NCBI GenBank assembly: GCA_049964655.1
Contig: JBMFXC010000014.1
Location: 1 to 39,369, forward strand
Source: JAJZJT01 sp049964655
GTDB lineage: Bacteria; Actinomycetota; Acidimicrobiia; Acidimicrobiales; RAAP-2
Length of the DNA: 39,369 nucleotides
Reading direction: 5' to 3'
The stretch's first letter is position 1, and each line of letters begins with the position of its first letter. This document shows positions 1 through 8,668 of the stretch, piece by piece. A program made the translations under genes and the position numbers. The notes under the pieces are model-generated. The model worked only from the letters and a program-made list of their open reading frames with translations. It made no database searches and was not told where the DNA came from.

Positions 1-1
1 C

Positions 2-247
2 TCCACTCGACGTGCAGGGCAGGCTTCGCATGGCTGCCTCGTCGTCAGGTGGGGCACCGCGGATCCGGTACGTCGGGGCATCGACCCGCTGCCGATCCGG
101 TGTGGTCAACCAGCCGGCAACGCGGCGGCGAACGCTGTCACGCTGGCGTCGCACACCGAGGCCGACGACACCGGGAGCGTGCAAGTGGACGTGTACGCGC
201 CCTTGTGCGTGGACGGCGACCACGTCGTGACCGCCTGGACCGGGTAG
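2..247 (+). CDS. 3' end of an unrecognised protein (partial)
   Basis: The frame starting at base 2 is open to a TAG at 245-247. Its last 45 or so codons have the G/C-rich third positions of real genes here and give an acidic, valine-rich tail ending VDVYAPLCVDGDHVVTAWTG. The first 35 codons look less like protein in this frame, and the frame starting at base 3 looks better over bases 3-110, so a frameshift is possible. The 5' end lies outside the window. I do not recognise a family and cannot assign a function. The next gene on the other strand is also frameshifted, so this end of the window may hold decaying genes or low-quality sequence. Confidence 0.4.
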   Translation, partial: STRRAGQASHGCLVVRWGTADPVRRGIDPLPIRCGQPAGNAAANAVTLASHTEADDTGSVQVDVYAPLCVDGDHVVTAWTG

Positions 248-343
248 GGCCCTCCGCCGCTGGTCGCTCCCGTACCGGCCCCCAAACGGTCACTCCCGCC
301 GGGGCCGAGAAGCGGGCTTCCGTCGCACTGGTCCGCACCACCC

Positions 344-978
344 TCACCTGCGTGGAGAGCCGGCCGCACTGCTGGGAGGGGTACGTCGCCTCAGGGTGCT
401 CAAGGCAGCGAGAAAGAAGGGGCAGGCCTGACGGAGCGTGCACGTGACGCACGCAGAGGTCTCGCTGGCCACGATTTCCTGTACCGGTAACACCTGGTAG
501 CTCGTCGGGACCACCGTCCCTGGTGGGACGACGATCATCCCTGCCGACCCGTCGGCGGCGACCCGGGCCTGGCATGTCCACGTGCGCGGCGCGACGACCC
601 GCAGGATGCCCTCGGTGTCGGCGAAGACGGCGAACGACGGTGCCTGTCCGGAGACGTCGGTCGGCACCAACGCCGCGACAGTGGGGGCCAGTGGAACCGT
701 GGTGAACGTGGCGAGCGCCACCGTCGTCGGGCACGCTACGGCGGGAAGCGTCACCACGGCCGTCGCTCCGGCCGGGACAGAAGCGGTCGAGCTCGCTCCG
801 GGGAGGTGGTGGTCGTCGGGCCGGACGCGTGCGCGCCACCGCTCGAACTGCAACCCGCCAGTCCGACCCCAGGCACCAGGACGATCGTCGGGCGCGCTGC
901 GACTGCACACCTCCGGAACGCCCGCCGGCGCTCGGCCCATCCGCCCGCTGCAGCCGACCCGCTCCGGTCGTCGACCAC
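344..978 (-). pseudogene. Frameshifted putative lipoprotein
   Basis: A GTG at 978 preceded by GAGGAGG opens a frame with a basic N-terminus, a hydrophobic stretch (TIVLVPGVGLAGC) and a lipobox LAGC, followed by a Ser/Gly/Thr linker. The protein-like reading then continues in another frame from about base 800. That part is a Val/Ala/Thr-rich domain of about 150 residues with GTVVPTSYQVLPVQEIVAS and a Cys-containing tail (CVTCTLRQACPFF), ending at the stop at 344. Joining both halves needs a one-base shift within the TTTTSPE linker near 795-810. The whole would be an exported lipid-anchored protein of about 210 residues with no recognised function. The shift may be a real mutation or a base-call error in a C-rich run. 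Confidence 0.5.
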
Positions 979-1183
979 CGTCGACACCTCCTCGTCGAGT
1001 GGTCGTGACGCTACCGGCCGGATCATCCCGCCGGAATGGCCCCGTGCTCCGGACCCTGTGTGCGCAGGACCTCGGAACTGCCGACACTGCCCATAGCGGC
1101 CTCGATCGATGAACCGAGCAAGGAGACGACGACGGCACCGTGGTCCCCTGGGCGATCTGCCTCCCTGGGGTTGACAGGCCCCG

Positions 1184-1705
1184 TCACGAACAGGTGCCAA
1201 CCGGCGGGACTGCGTACAGGACGGCGAGGGCGAGGACGACGCACGACGCCGGCAGGAGGACCCACCAGCGCGACCTACGCTCGATGCCGACCACCGCCAT
1301 GGTCACGCAGGACACGGTGGCGACGAGAGACGTGGCGACCAGTGGCAGCCACACGTGCGTGACGTCGTGGCCGAGGCACCCGTTGTCGGCGTCGTTGACG
1401 ACCACGAGCGGAAACAGCACGACCCAGAGAGCGAGGTACAAGCCGGAACCGACCGAGGCCACGACGAACGCGACACGGACGACCTTGGCCACGCGCATGC
1501 TCCGCCGCCGCCGAGACACGTCCGTCGACCACGCACTCCCGTCCCAGAAGCGATAGACGGCTACCGCCCAGGGATCGTCGTACCACCCCGGCGGGAAGAA
1601 GGTGACGGGAGCCGCCGTCGGGAACGAAGGTTCGGAGGACGCAGCGGGGGATCGATCCCCCGCTAATGGGTCCGCGCCGCCGCCACGATCCGCCTCGTCG
1701 CCCAC
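1184..1705 (-). CDS. DUF2510 domain membrane protein
   Basis: Near the N-terminus is the DUF2510 signature PPGWYDDPWAVAVYRFWDG followed by SAW, a short Trp-rich module found in many actinobacterial membrane proteins. After a basic patch (RRRRSMR) come three hydrophobic segments, around residues 75-97, 107-130 and 140-160, so this is probably a three-span inner-membrane protein with the DUF2510 module in the cytoplasm. The molecular role of the family is not established. The start is uncertain: I chose GTG at 1705, while a TTG at 1729 would add eight residues; neither has a clear ribosome binding site. The N-terminal 25 residues are low complexity and contain a 22-bp perfect DNA palindrome (1643-1664). 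Confidence 0.7.
   Translation of the reverse strand: MGDEADRGGGADPLAGDRSPAASSEPSFPTAAPVTFFPPGWYDDPWAVAVYRFWDGSAWSTDVSRRRRSMRVAKVVRVAFVVASVGSGLYLALWVVLFPLVVVNDADNGCLGHDVTHVWLPLVATSLVATVSCVTMAVVGIERRSRWWVLLPASCVVLALAVLYAVPPVGTCS
1643..1664. repeat. 22-bp perfect palindrome inside the DUF2510 gene
   Basis: The 22 bases are identical to their own reverse complement: AGCGGGGGATC followed by its mirror. The site lies in the poorly conserved N-terminal coding part of the minus-strand DUF2510 gene, roughly 40-60 nt downstream of its start. It could be a protein-binding site or form a hairpin in the mRNA. There is no T-run after it. Confidence 0.6.
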
Positions 1706-1826
1706 CTGGCCAGTGTCACCAGTCGCCAACGCGTCGTCAACCGCCCCAGACCTGAGATCTCACCTGGGATCGGGGACCCGCGACCGGTCCTGGCCCTCCG
1801 AGGTGGTCCCCCCCGGGCCAGGTGGG

Positions 1827-1832
1827 CAGAAT
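1827..1832 (+). promoter_or_regulatory. Possible -10 element for acnA
   Basis: CAGAAT resembles an actinobacterial -10 hexamer and ends seven bases before the ATG at 1840. If used, transcription would begin at or next to the start codon, giving a leaderless mRNA. No convincing -35 element is seen. This is a weak motif call that gains a little support from the same spacing at other starts in the window. Confidence 0.3.
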
Positions 1833-1839
1833 GGGGGGC

Positions 1840-4533
1840 ATGGCACCTCCTCCCCCCTCCAACCTCGACAGCTTCGGATCGCGCGCGTCGCTGTCGGTGG
1901 GCGATCGAACCTACGAGATCCACCGGCTCGACGCACTGGCCGACCGCTTCGAGGTCGCCCGCCTGCCCTACGCCATCAAGGTGCTGCTCGAGAACCTCCT
2001 GCGTCACGAGGACGGCGTGGCCGTGCAGGCAGCCGACATCGAGGCCGTGGCGGGGTGGGGTCGGCACCCCGAGCAGCACGGAGTGGGGAGTGCCGAAGCC
2101 TCGGAGCTCGCCTTCACCCCCGAGCGCGTCCTGATGCAGGACTTCACCGGGGTGCCCGCTGTCGTCGACCTCGCAGCCATGCGCGATGCGTTGGCCGAGC
2201 TCGGCGGAGACCCCTCCAAGGTCAACCCGCTCGTGCCCGTGGAACTGGTCATCGACCACTCGGTGATCGCCGAGGCATCGGGCACACCCGACGCCTTCGA
2301 CCGGAACGTCGACCTCGAGTACCAGCGCAACATCGAGCGCTACCAGCTCCTGCGCTGGGCCCAGCAGGCATTCGACGGCTTCCGGGTCGTCCCTCCGGGC
2401 ACGGGCATCTGCCACCAGGTCAACCTCGAGCACCTGGCCCGGGTCGTCTTCGCCACGCCCGACGGACAGGCCTTCCCCGACACGCTGGTCGGGACCGACT
2501 CCCACACCACCATGGTGAACGGTCTCGGCGTGCTGGGCTGGGGTGTCGGCGGCATCGAGGCCGAGGCGGCCATGCTCGGTCAACCGCTGTCGATGCTGCT
2601 CCCCCCGGTCGTCGGCTTCCGCCTGGTCGGGGAGCAGCCGCCGGGGACAACGGCCACCGACCTCGTGCTGACCATCACCGAGCTGTTGCGGCGTCACGGC
2701 GTGGTCGGCAAGTTCGTGGAGTTCACCGGTCCCGGCGTCGCCAAGGTCGCCCTTGCCAACCGGGCGACGATCGGGAACATGTCGCCCGAGTACGGGGCAA
2801 CGTGCGCCATCTTCCCCATCGACGACGTCACCCTCGACTACCTGCGCTTCACCGGTCGAGACGAGGAGCACATCGCTCTGGTCGAGGCGTACGCCAAGGC
2901 ACAGGGCCTCTTCCACGAGCCCGGTGCCGACGAGCCCGTCTACTCCGAGCTCGTCGAGCTCGACCTCGCCACGATCGAGCCGTGCATCGCCGGACCGTCG
3001 CGCCCACAAGACCGAGTACCTCTGCGAAACGCCAAGGTGTCCTTCCGGCAGGCACTCGGAGGCGACAAGCGCTCGGCGCCGGCCACCCTGTCCGACGGGT
3101 CCGAGGTCGCCATCGAGGACGGTGCCGTCGTGGTGGCTGCCATCACCAGTTGCACCAACACGTCCAACCCACAGGTGATGGTGGCGGCTGGACTGCTCGC
3201 CAAAAAGGCCGCCGAGCTCGGTCTACGACCCAAGCCGTGGGTGAAGACGACCCTCGCGCCGGGCTCGCGGGTGGTGATGGACTACTTCGACCGGGCCGGC
3301 CTCACCGAACCGCTGGCCGCAGCCGGGTTCGACCTGGTGGGGTTCGGCTGCACGACCTGCATCGGCAACTCGGGCCCACTGCTCCCCGGCGTGTCCGAAG
3401 CCGTGCAGCACGGTGACCTCTCCGCCGTCTCCGTCTTGTCAGGGAACCGGAACTTCGAAGGCCGGATCCACCCCGATGTCCGGATGAACTACCTGGCGTC
3501 GCCCCCCCTGGTCGTGGCCTACGCCCTGGCGGGCACCATGGACATCGACCTCGACACCGAACCGCTCGGGAACGCCCCGGACGGCTCGCCCGTCTTCCTC
3601 GCCGACGTCTGGCCCACGCCCGACGAGGTCACCGAGGCGATCCGCAGCTCGCTCTCGTCCGAGCTGTTCAAGAACCGCTACGCGGCCGTGTTCGACGGTG
3701 ACGACCGCTGGCGTGCCGTCGAGACGGCATCCGGGTCGACGTTTGCCTGGGACGCCTCGTCGACCTACGTGCTGCGCCCCTCCTTCCTCGAGGGACTTAC
3801 CCGCGAACCGGCGCCGGTCGGCGACCTCGAGGGTGCACGAGTGCTCGCCGTGCTGGGGGACAGCGTCACCACCGACCACATCTCCCCGGCCGGCAACATC
3901 GGGCCGTCGACTCCCGCCGGGCAGTACCTGGCAGAGCACGGGGTCGAGCGGGTCGACTTCAACTCCTACGGTGCCCGTCGAGGCAACCACGAAGTGATGG
4001 TACGGGGAACGTTCGCCAACATCCGGCTCCGCAACCGACTGGCGCCGGGGACCGAAGGCGGCATCACCCTGCACCTGCCGGACGGGGAGCAGACCACCAT
4101 CTACGACGCGGCCATGCGCTACGCCGCAGAAGGCGTGCCCCTCCTCGTCCTCGCCGGCAAGGAGTACGGCTCGGGATCGTCACGCGACTGGGCAGCCAAG
4201 GGGACGGCCCTCCTCGGCGTACGGGCCGTCCTCGCCCAGAGCTACGAGCGGATCCACCGCTCGAACCTGATCGGCATGGGCGTCCTCCCTCTCCAGTTCC
4301 TCGACGGGGATTCGGTGGAGTCGCTCGGCCTCACCGGCCACGAGGTGTTCTCGCTCACCGGCATCGCCGCCCTGGCGTCCGGCGAGCTCCCCAAAGAGGT
4401 CGGCGTCCGAGCGGTGGACGGCGACCGGGTGGTCGAATGCTCGGTGCGCGTGCGCATCGACACCCCGATGGAGGCTGCCTACTACCGCCACGGCGGGATC
4501 CTCCCCTACATGCTCCGGCAGATGGCGGGCTGA
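1840..4533 (+). CDS. acnA: Aconitate hydratase A
   Basis: This is a full-length (897 aa) cytosolic aconitase of the AcnA/IRP type, which interconverts citrate and isocitrate in the TCA cycle through a [4Fe-4S] cluster. The three cluster cysteines are at 438 (ITSCTNTSNP), 504 and 507 (GCTTCIGNSGP), matching E. coli AcnA closely. GTDSHTTMVNGLGVLGWGVG at about 217 and the C-terminal swivel-domain motif KEYGSGSSRDWAAKG are intact. The ATG at 1840 is preferred because a -10-like hexamer sits seven bases upstream; ATG 1831 or GTG 1822 would add three or six residues. The gene stands alone, is followed by a tandem repeat and a strong terminator, and precedes genes for short-chain acid uptake and activation. 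Some aconitases of this type also act as methylcitrate dehydratase, which the sequence alone cannot decide. Confidence 0.97.
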   Translation: MAPPPPSNLDSFGSRASLSVGDRTYEIHRLDALADRFEVARLPYAIKVLLENLLRHEDGVAVQAADIEAVAGWGRHPEQHGVGSAEASELAFTPERVLMQDFTGVPAVVDLAAMRDALAELGGDPSKVNPLVPVELVIDHSVIAEASGTPDAFDRNVDLEYQRNIERYQLLRWAQQAFDGFRVVPPGTGICHQVNLEHLARVVFATPDGQAFPDTLVGTDSHTTMVNGLGVLGWGVGGIEAEAAMLGQPLSMLLPPVVGFRLVGEQPPGTTATDLVLTITELLRRHGVVGKFVEFTGPGVAKVALANRATIGNMSPEYGATCAIFPIDDVTLDYLRFTGRDEEHIALVEAYAKAQGLFHEPGADEPVYSELVELDLATIEPCIAGPSRPQDRVPLRNAKVSFRQALGGDKRSAPATLSDGSEVAIEDGAVVVAAITSCTNTSNPQVMVAAGLLAKKAAELGLRPKPWVKTTLAPGSRVVMDYFDRAGLTEPLAAAGFDLVGFGCTTCIGNSGPLLPGVSEAVQHGDLSAVSVLSGNRNFEGRIHPDVRMNYLASPPLVVAYALAGTMDIDLDTEPLGNAPDGSPVFLADVWPTPDEVTEAIRSSLSSELFKNRYAAVFDGDDRWRAVETASGSTFAWDASSTYVLRPSFLEGLTREPAPVGDLEGARVLAVLGDSVTTDHISPAGNIGPSTPAGQYLAEHGVERVDFNSYGARRGNHEVMVRGTFANIRLRNRLAPGTEGGITLHLPDGEQTTIYDAAMRYAAEGVPLLVLAGKEYGSGSSRDWAAKGTALLGVRAVLAQSYERIHRSNLIGMGVLPLQFLDGDSVESLGLTGHEVFSLTGIAALASGELPKEVGVRAVDGDRVVECSVRVRIDTPMEAAYYRHGGILPYMLRQMAG

Positions 4534-4634
4534 CCGGACTGGTGGTGCCCGTGGGCTGACCGGGCTGGTGGTGCCCGTGGGCTGACCGGGCTGGTGGTGC
4601 CCGTGGGCTGACCGGGCCGGTGTTGCCCGTGGGC
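4531..4634 (+). repeat. 26-bp tandem repeat, four copies, starting at the acnA stop codon
   Basis: Four copies of a 26-bp unit begin exactly at the TGA stop of acnA (copies start at 4531, 4557, 4583 and 4609). Each copy starts TGACCGG and ends CCCGTGGGC. Copies differ at only a few positions, so the array is recent or kept uniform. Each copy repeats the stop codon and its context. Confidence 0.9.
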
Positions 4635-4655
4635 GCCACCCGTCACCGAACGCGT

Positions 4656-4694
4656 GTCCACCGGTCCCTCGGGACCGGTGGACCTCCTCCTTTT
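4656..4694 (+). terminator. Rho-independent terminator after acnA
   Basis: A perfect 13-bp stem (GTCCACCGGTCCC, loop TC, then the complement, 4656-4683) is followed by CTCCTCCTTTT. The T-rich tail and the position between acnA and the next gene fit an intrinsic terminator, among the clearest in the window. Confidence 0.8.
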
Positions 4695-4796
4695 GGCGGG
4701 GGAACGAGCCGACCTTCAGTGGATGGCACCGAGGGCCGCGGGGGCTTACCGTCGGCCATGAGGTGGCCGCCTCGGGCCACGGGAGGGAGTTCCACC

Positions 4797-5450
4797 ATGT
4801 CGAGCACGATCGACGATCAACGAGCCGTCGCGGTTCCGGTTCCCAACTCCAGCGCGCCGCCGCCCCCGGCCGTGTCGTGGGGCAACTCGGCGCCACTGGC
4901 GTTGGCCGCCTTCGCCGTGACGACCTTCATGCTGAGCATGGTCAACGGCCACCTGGTCAACGCCGGCGTCGAGCCGGTGGTGTTCGGCGTCGCCCTCATG
5001 TTCGGAGGGATCACCCAGTTGATCGCCGGCGTCATCCAACTGCGAGCGGGGAACACCTTCGGGGGGGTCCTCTTCTCGACCTTCGGTGCCTTCTGGATGT
5101 CGCTGTTCGCCATCGCCGAGTACTTCTTGAAGTCGGTCCCGCCGGCCCAGGTCGGTCACGCCCTCGGGTTGTACCTCTTCGGCTTCGGCATCTTCACCGT
5201 GTGGATCTGGCTGGCGTCCTTCCGGACGAACGTGGTGGTCACCGTGGCTCTGTTCCTGCTGGCCATCACGTTCTTCATCCTCGGAGCGGGCAACTACAAC
5301 GCCAGCACCGGCCTGGTCCACGCCGGAGGCTACCTGGGCCTGGTCGTCGCGGCCATGGCCGCCTACCTGTCGTGCGCCGAGCTGTGCGAAGCGTCCTACG
5401 GCCGCTGGGTCCTGCCGGTGTGGTCGCTGGCCAAGGGGTCGGCACGATGA
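4797..5450 (+). CDS. Acetate/succinate uptake transporter, GPR1/FUN34/YaaH (SatP) family
   Basis: The 217-residue protein has a Pro/Ala-rich cytoplasmic N-terminus of about 30 residues and then six hydrophobic segments. The first holds NSAPLALAAF, a variant of the family signature NPAPLGL. The middle shows FGGITQLIAGVIQLRAGNTF and FGAFWMSLFA, both typical of the family, whose members move acetate and related short-chain acids across the inner membrane. The ATG at 4797 follows GGGAGGGAG. Its stop overlaps the start of the acyl-CoA synthetase gene by four bases (ATGA at 5447), so uptake and activation of the substrate are translationally linked. The substrate could be acetate or propionate; the partner enzyme suggests either. 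Confidence 0.9.
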   Translation: MSSTIDDQRAVAVPVPNSSAPPPPAVSWGNSAPLALAAFAVTTFMLSMVNGHLVNAGVEPVVFGVALMFGGITQLIAGVIQLRAGNTFGGVLFSTFGAFWMSLFAIAEYFLKSVPPAQVGHALGLYLFGFGIFTVWIWLASFRTNVVVTVALFLLAITFFILGAGNYNASTGLVHAGGYLGLVVAAMAAYLSCAELCEASYGRWVLPVWSLAKGSAR

Positions 5451-7348
5451 CCGGAACCGCTGGCGGCTACGCCAAGACGATCGCCACCTGGAAGGCCGAC
5501 CCCGAGCACTTCTGGCTCGACGCCAGTGCCGCCATCGAGTGGGACCGGGCGCCAGGCGTGGCGCTCGACCCCTCGGGCACCCCGCTGGCCCGGTGGTTCC
5601 CGGACGGCGAGCTCAACACCTGCTTCAACGCCGTCGACCGCCACGTGCGCGACGGTCGCGGTGACCAGTTGGCGCTGGTCTACGACAGCCCGGTCACCGG
5701 CAAGGTGGTGACCTACTCCTACCAGCAGCTCCTCGACACCGTGGCTCGGTTCGCCGGGGCCCTCGCCCGCGAAGGTGTCGAGCGAGGCGACCGGGTCGTC
5801 ATCTACATGCCGATGGTCCCCGAAGCGGTCATCGCCATGCTGGCCTGTGCCCGCATCGGCGCCGTCCACTCGGTGGTCTTCGGCGGGTTCGGTGCACCCG
5901 AGCTGGCCGCCCGCATCGCCGACTGCGAAGCCAAGCTGGTCGTCTGCGCGTCGTGCGGGATCGGCCCCACCGGGGTCATCGCCTACAAGCCGCTGGTCGA
6001 CGAGGCCCTCAAGCTCGTGGCCGGCGGACAGCAGCGGTGCATCGTGCTGCAGCGGCCGGAGGGCGAAGGGACCTTGGTGCCCGGGCGCGACGTCGACTGG
6101 CACGAGGCGCTGGATGGGGCCGAGCCGGTCCCCTGCGTCCCCGTCCGCGCCACCGACCCCCTCTACATCCTCTACACGTCGGGCACCACCGGGTTGCCCA
6201 AGGGGGTGGTGCGTGACAACGGCGGCCACGCCGTCGCCCTCGAGTGGTCGATGGGTGCCGTCTACGACGTCCAGCCGGGCGAGGTGTTCTGGGCGGCCTC
6301 GGACATCGGCTGGGTGGTCGGCCACTCCTACATCGTCTATGCGCCACTGCTGCACGGGTGCACGACCGTGCTCTACGAGGGAAAGCCGGTGGGAACGCCC
6401 GACGCCGGCGCCTTCTGGCGCGTGTGTGCCGACCACGGGGTCAACGTGCTCTTCACCGCCCCCACCGCCATCCGGGCGATCAAGCGCGAGGACCCCGAAG
6501 GGAAGCACCTGCGTCCCTACGACCTGTCCGCCCTGCGGACGCTCTTCCTGGCGGGTGAGCGGTGCGACCCTGACACCCTGGGCTGGGCGGGACAGCAACT
6601 CGACCGGCCGGTCATCGACCACTGGTGGCAGACGGAGAGCGGGTGGCCGATGGCCGCCAACTGCCTCGGGTTGGAGCGGCTTCCGGTGAAGCCGGGCTCG
6701 GCGACCAAGCCCGTCCCCGGGTACGACATCCACGTGCTCGACGCGGACGGTCACGACGTGCCGGCTGGGGAGAACGGGGCCATCTGCGTCCAACTGCCGC
6801 TGCCGCCGGGGTTCGCCCCTACCCTGTGGCGGGCGGACGACCGTTTCGAGGCGTCGTACCTGTCGGCCTACCCGGGCTGGTACCTGACCGCCGATGCCGG
6901 TTACTTCGACGAGGACGGCTACCTCTTCATCATGAGCCGCACCGACGACGTGATCAACGTGGCGGGACATCGCCTCTCGACCGGTCAGATCGAGGAGGTC
7001 CTGGCCAGCCACCCCGACGTGGCCGAGTGCGCGGTGGTCGGGGTCGCCGACGCGTTGAAGGGCCAGGTCCCCATCGGCTTCGCCGTCTTGAAGGCCGGGG
7101 TGACCCGCCCCAACGAGGCGATCGAGGCCGAGCTGGTGGCCCTCGTGCGCAAGCAGGTCGGACCGGTAGCGTCGTTCAAGTCGGTCGGCATCGTGCGGGC
7201 GCTCCCCAAGACGCGCTCGGGCAAGATCCTCCGGTCCACCATCCGTCGGATCATCGACGGCGAGGAGTGGCAGGCTCCCCCCACCATCGAGGATGCCGCC
7301 GTCCTCGACGAGTTCGAGGCTCTGGCGACGGTACCGCCGCCCGACTGA
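5447..7348 (+). CDS. prpE: Propionyl-/acetyl-CoA synthetase (PrpE-like, AMP-forming)
   Basis: This 633-residue adenylate-forming enzyme activates a short-chain acid to its CoA thioester in two steps with ATP. It has the P-loop YTSGTTGLPKGVVRDNGGH near 243-261; the VRDNGGH ending is typical of propionate-CoA ligases. Other family motifs include WWQTESGWP and FDEDGYLFIMSRTDDVINVAGHRLS (given in parts: FDEDGYLFIM, SRTDDVINVAGHRL). The C-terminal catalytic lysine is in SGKILRSTIRR (about K593), where acetylation usually controls activity. The ATG overlaps the transporter stop. It probably works with the transporter before it and with the sensor kinase pair after it. Acetate as main substrate cannot be excluded. 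A strong hairpin follows the gene. Confidence 0.93.
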   Translation: MTGTAGGYAKTIATWKADPEHFWLDASAAIEWDRAPGVALDPSGTPLARWFPDGELNTCFNAVDRHVRDGRGDQLALVYDSPVTGKVVTYSYQQLLDTVARFAGALAREGVERGDRVVIYMPMVPEAVIAMLACARIGAVHSVVFGGFGAPELAARIADCEAKLVVCASCGIGPTGVIAYKPLVDEALKLVAGGQQRCIVLQRPEGEGTLVPGRDVDWHEALDGAEPVPCVPVRATDPLYILYTSGTTGLPKGVVRDNGGHAVALEWSMGAVYDVQPGEVFWAASDIGWVVGHSYIVYAPLLHGCTTVLYEGKPVGTPDAGAFWRVCADHGVNVLFTAPTAIRAIKREDPEGKHLRPYDLSALRTLFLAGERCDPDTLGWAGQQLDRPVIDHWWQTESGWPMAANCLGLERLPVKPGSATKPVPGYDIHVLDADGHDVPAGENGAICVQLPLPPGFAPTLWRADDRFEASYLSAYPGWYLTADAGYFDEDGYLFIMSRTDDVINVAGHRLSTGQIEEVLASHPDVAECAVVGVADALKGQVPIGFAVLKAGVTRPNEAIEAELVALVRKQVGPVASFKSVGIVRALPKTRSGKILRSTIRRIIDGEEWQAPPTIEDAAVLDEFEALATVPPPD

Positions 7349-7371
7349 GCCCCCCGGCCCCGGCCCCCCCA

Positions 7372-7406
7372 CCCCGCCCCCGGACGTCGACCGTCCGGGG
7401 GCGGGG
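7372..7406 (+). terminator. Strong GC hairpin after prpE
   Basis: A perfect 15-bp stem (arms 7372-7386 and 7392-7406, beginning CCCCGCCCCCGGACG) closes a five-base loop. There is no T-run, which is common for terminators in very GC-rich Actinobacteria. It separates the transporter/synthetase operon from the two-component genes. Confidence 0.65.
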
Positions 7407-7484
7407 ACGCCGGGTACCGGCAGACCGACCGCGTGGCGGCTCGACCCTGCCGGCGGCCCCCTGTCCCAAGCCGGCCAACACCCC

Positions 7485-7490
7485 TAGACT
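7485..7490 (+). promoter_or_regulatory. Possible -10 element for the sensor kinase gene
   Basis: TAGACT, a good match to an actinobacterial -10 box, lies 29 bases before the GTG start at 7520, leaving room for the GGAGGGGG ribosome binding site. No clear -35 element is visible. Confidence 0.3.
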
Positions 7491-7519
7491 TCACCTGGAG
7501 CGACCCGGAGGGGGATGTC

Positions 7520-8668
7520 GTGCACGTCGAGCCCACAGTCGAGTCGGCGGCTCGGTCGATCGCTCTGCAGTCCACGCCCGAAGAGGTCTTGGCAGCCGCC
7601 GTCGACGCGGCCCGGCACGTGCTGAGCGCCGACGCCGCCTTCGCCGCGGTGGACGAGGGCCAGGGGTTCTACCCGATGCGTCTCACGAGTGGCATCCGCG
7701 ATCCCCGCTTCACCGGCATCGTGGTGCGTCCGGCAGCCGGTCTCGGGGGGCAGGTCCTCCTGTGCCGGCAGCCCCGTTGGACGGGCGACTACGCCCACGA
7801 CCCGGCCATCAGCCGCGACTTCGTCCACGTCGTGTCGGACATCGAAGGCCTGGACGGGATGGGCTGCGTGCCCATCGTCGGACCGATCGGAGTCGAGGCC
7901 CTGCTCTACGTCGGCTCGCGCCAGTCCGACATACCCGGTGACGTGGCACTGACGACGCTGGCCCGTGTGGCGAGCTACGCAGAGCTCGCCCTCGACAACC
8001 TCGCCGCTCGGCGACAGGAGCTCGAGCTGGAGCTGCTGCGCGAGCGCCAGCGGCTCGCCTCGGAGCTGCACGACTCGGTCGCCCAGATGCTCTTCAGCAT
8101 CGGCGTAGCTGCCCACTACTCGCGGGGCAAGCAGGACCCCGTCGACCTGCTGGCGACCTTGCAGGAGATCGAGACCACGGCTGCCGCAGCGCGACGCCAA
8201 CTGCGCGAGACACTCGAGCACCTCGGCCGGAGCGACGAAGGCATCGGCTTCGAAGCCCGGTTGGAAGGCGAGATCCGGCTCTTCGAGCGGCGATGCGGGT
8301 GCCGGGTGAGGACAATCCATCGCGGCGAACGTCGAGAGCTGCCCCGGCCGGTGGAGTCCCTGGTGCTCGACACCGTCGGCGAAGGGCTGCGCAACGCCTC
8401 CAAGCACGACCAGGCGACCGTGGCCGTCGTCTCCCTCGTCTACGAACCAGCGGGGATCTCGCTCGTCCTCCAGAACGACGGGTCGACCGTGGCGGAGCCC
8501 GAGTCGGGCACCTCGTCGTGGTTGGGCTCGGGCTCGGGCTCGGGCCTCTCCCTCCTCCGCCAGCGTGCCGACCAGCTCGGAGGTTCCCTCGAGCTGCTCT
8601 CCGAACGAGGCATGCGCGTCCTCAGGCTGGAGGTCCCCACCCTCGACGTCCTCGGCGGGCCCAGGTGA
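7520..8668 (+). CDS. GAF-domain sensor histidine kinase (NarL-type)
   Basis: A GAF sensor domain covers about residues 15-165. It is followed by a short coiled helix and the HisKA_3 dimerisation motif ERQRLASELHDSVAQM, with the phosphorylated histidine at about 184. The C-terminus is a HATPase domain with the N box EGLRNASKH and a G box GLSLLRQRADQLGGSL. No membrane segment is present, so this is a soluble kinase; its signal is unknown. The ATP-lid region carries a Gly-Ser expansion (GSGSGSG) encoded by repeated GGCTCG. The GTG at 7520 has GGAGGGGG five bases upstream. The stop overlaps the regulator's GTG. Placement after prpE suggests, but does not prove, control of short-chain acid use. 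Confidence 0.92.
   Translation: MHVEPTVESAARSIALQSTPEEVLAAAVDAARHVLSADAAFAAVDEGQGFYPMRLTSGIRDPRFTGIVVRPAAGLGGQVLLCRQPRWTGDYAHDPAISRDFVHVVSDIEGLDGMGCVPIVGPIGVEALLYVGSRQSDIPGDVALTTLARVASYAELALDNLAARRQELELELLRERQRLASELHDSVAQMLFSIGVAAHYSRGKQDPVDLLATLQEIETTAAAARRQLRETLEHLGRSDEGIGFEARLEGEIRLFERRCGCRVRTIHRGERRELPRPVESLVLDTVGEGLRNASKHDQATVAVVSLVYEPAGISLVLQNDGSTVAEPESGTSSWLGSGSGSGLSLLRQRADQLGGSLELLSERGMRVLRLEVPTLDVLGGPR

Noticed and set aside
1749..1766. Palindrome TGAGATCTCA upstream of acnA considered as an operator
   Set aside because: A 10-bp palindrome is expected by chance in a window of this size, and it does not match a known aconitase regulator site.
1602..3416. Plus-strand frame overlapping acnA
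   Set aside because: It is extremely Arg/Gly/Pro rich and runs through the aconitase gene in another frame; aconitase is unmistakable.
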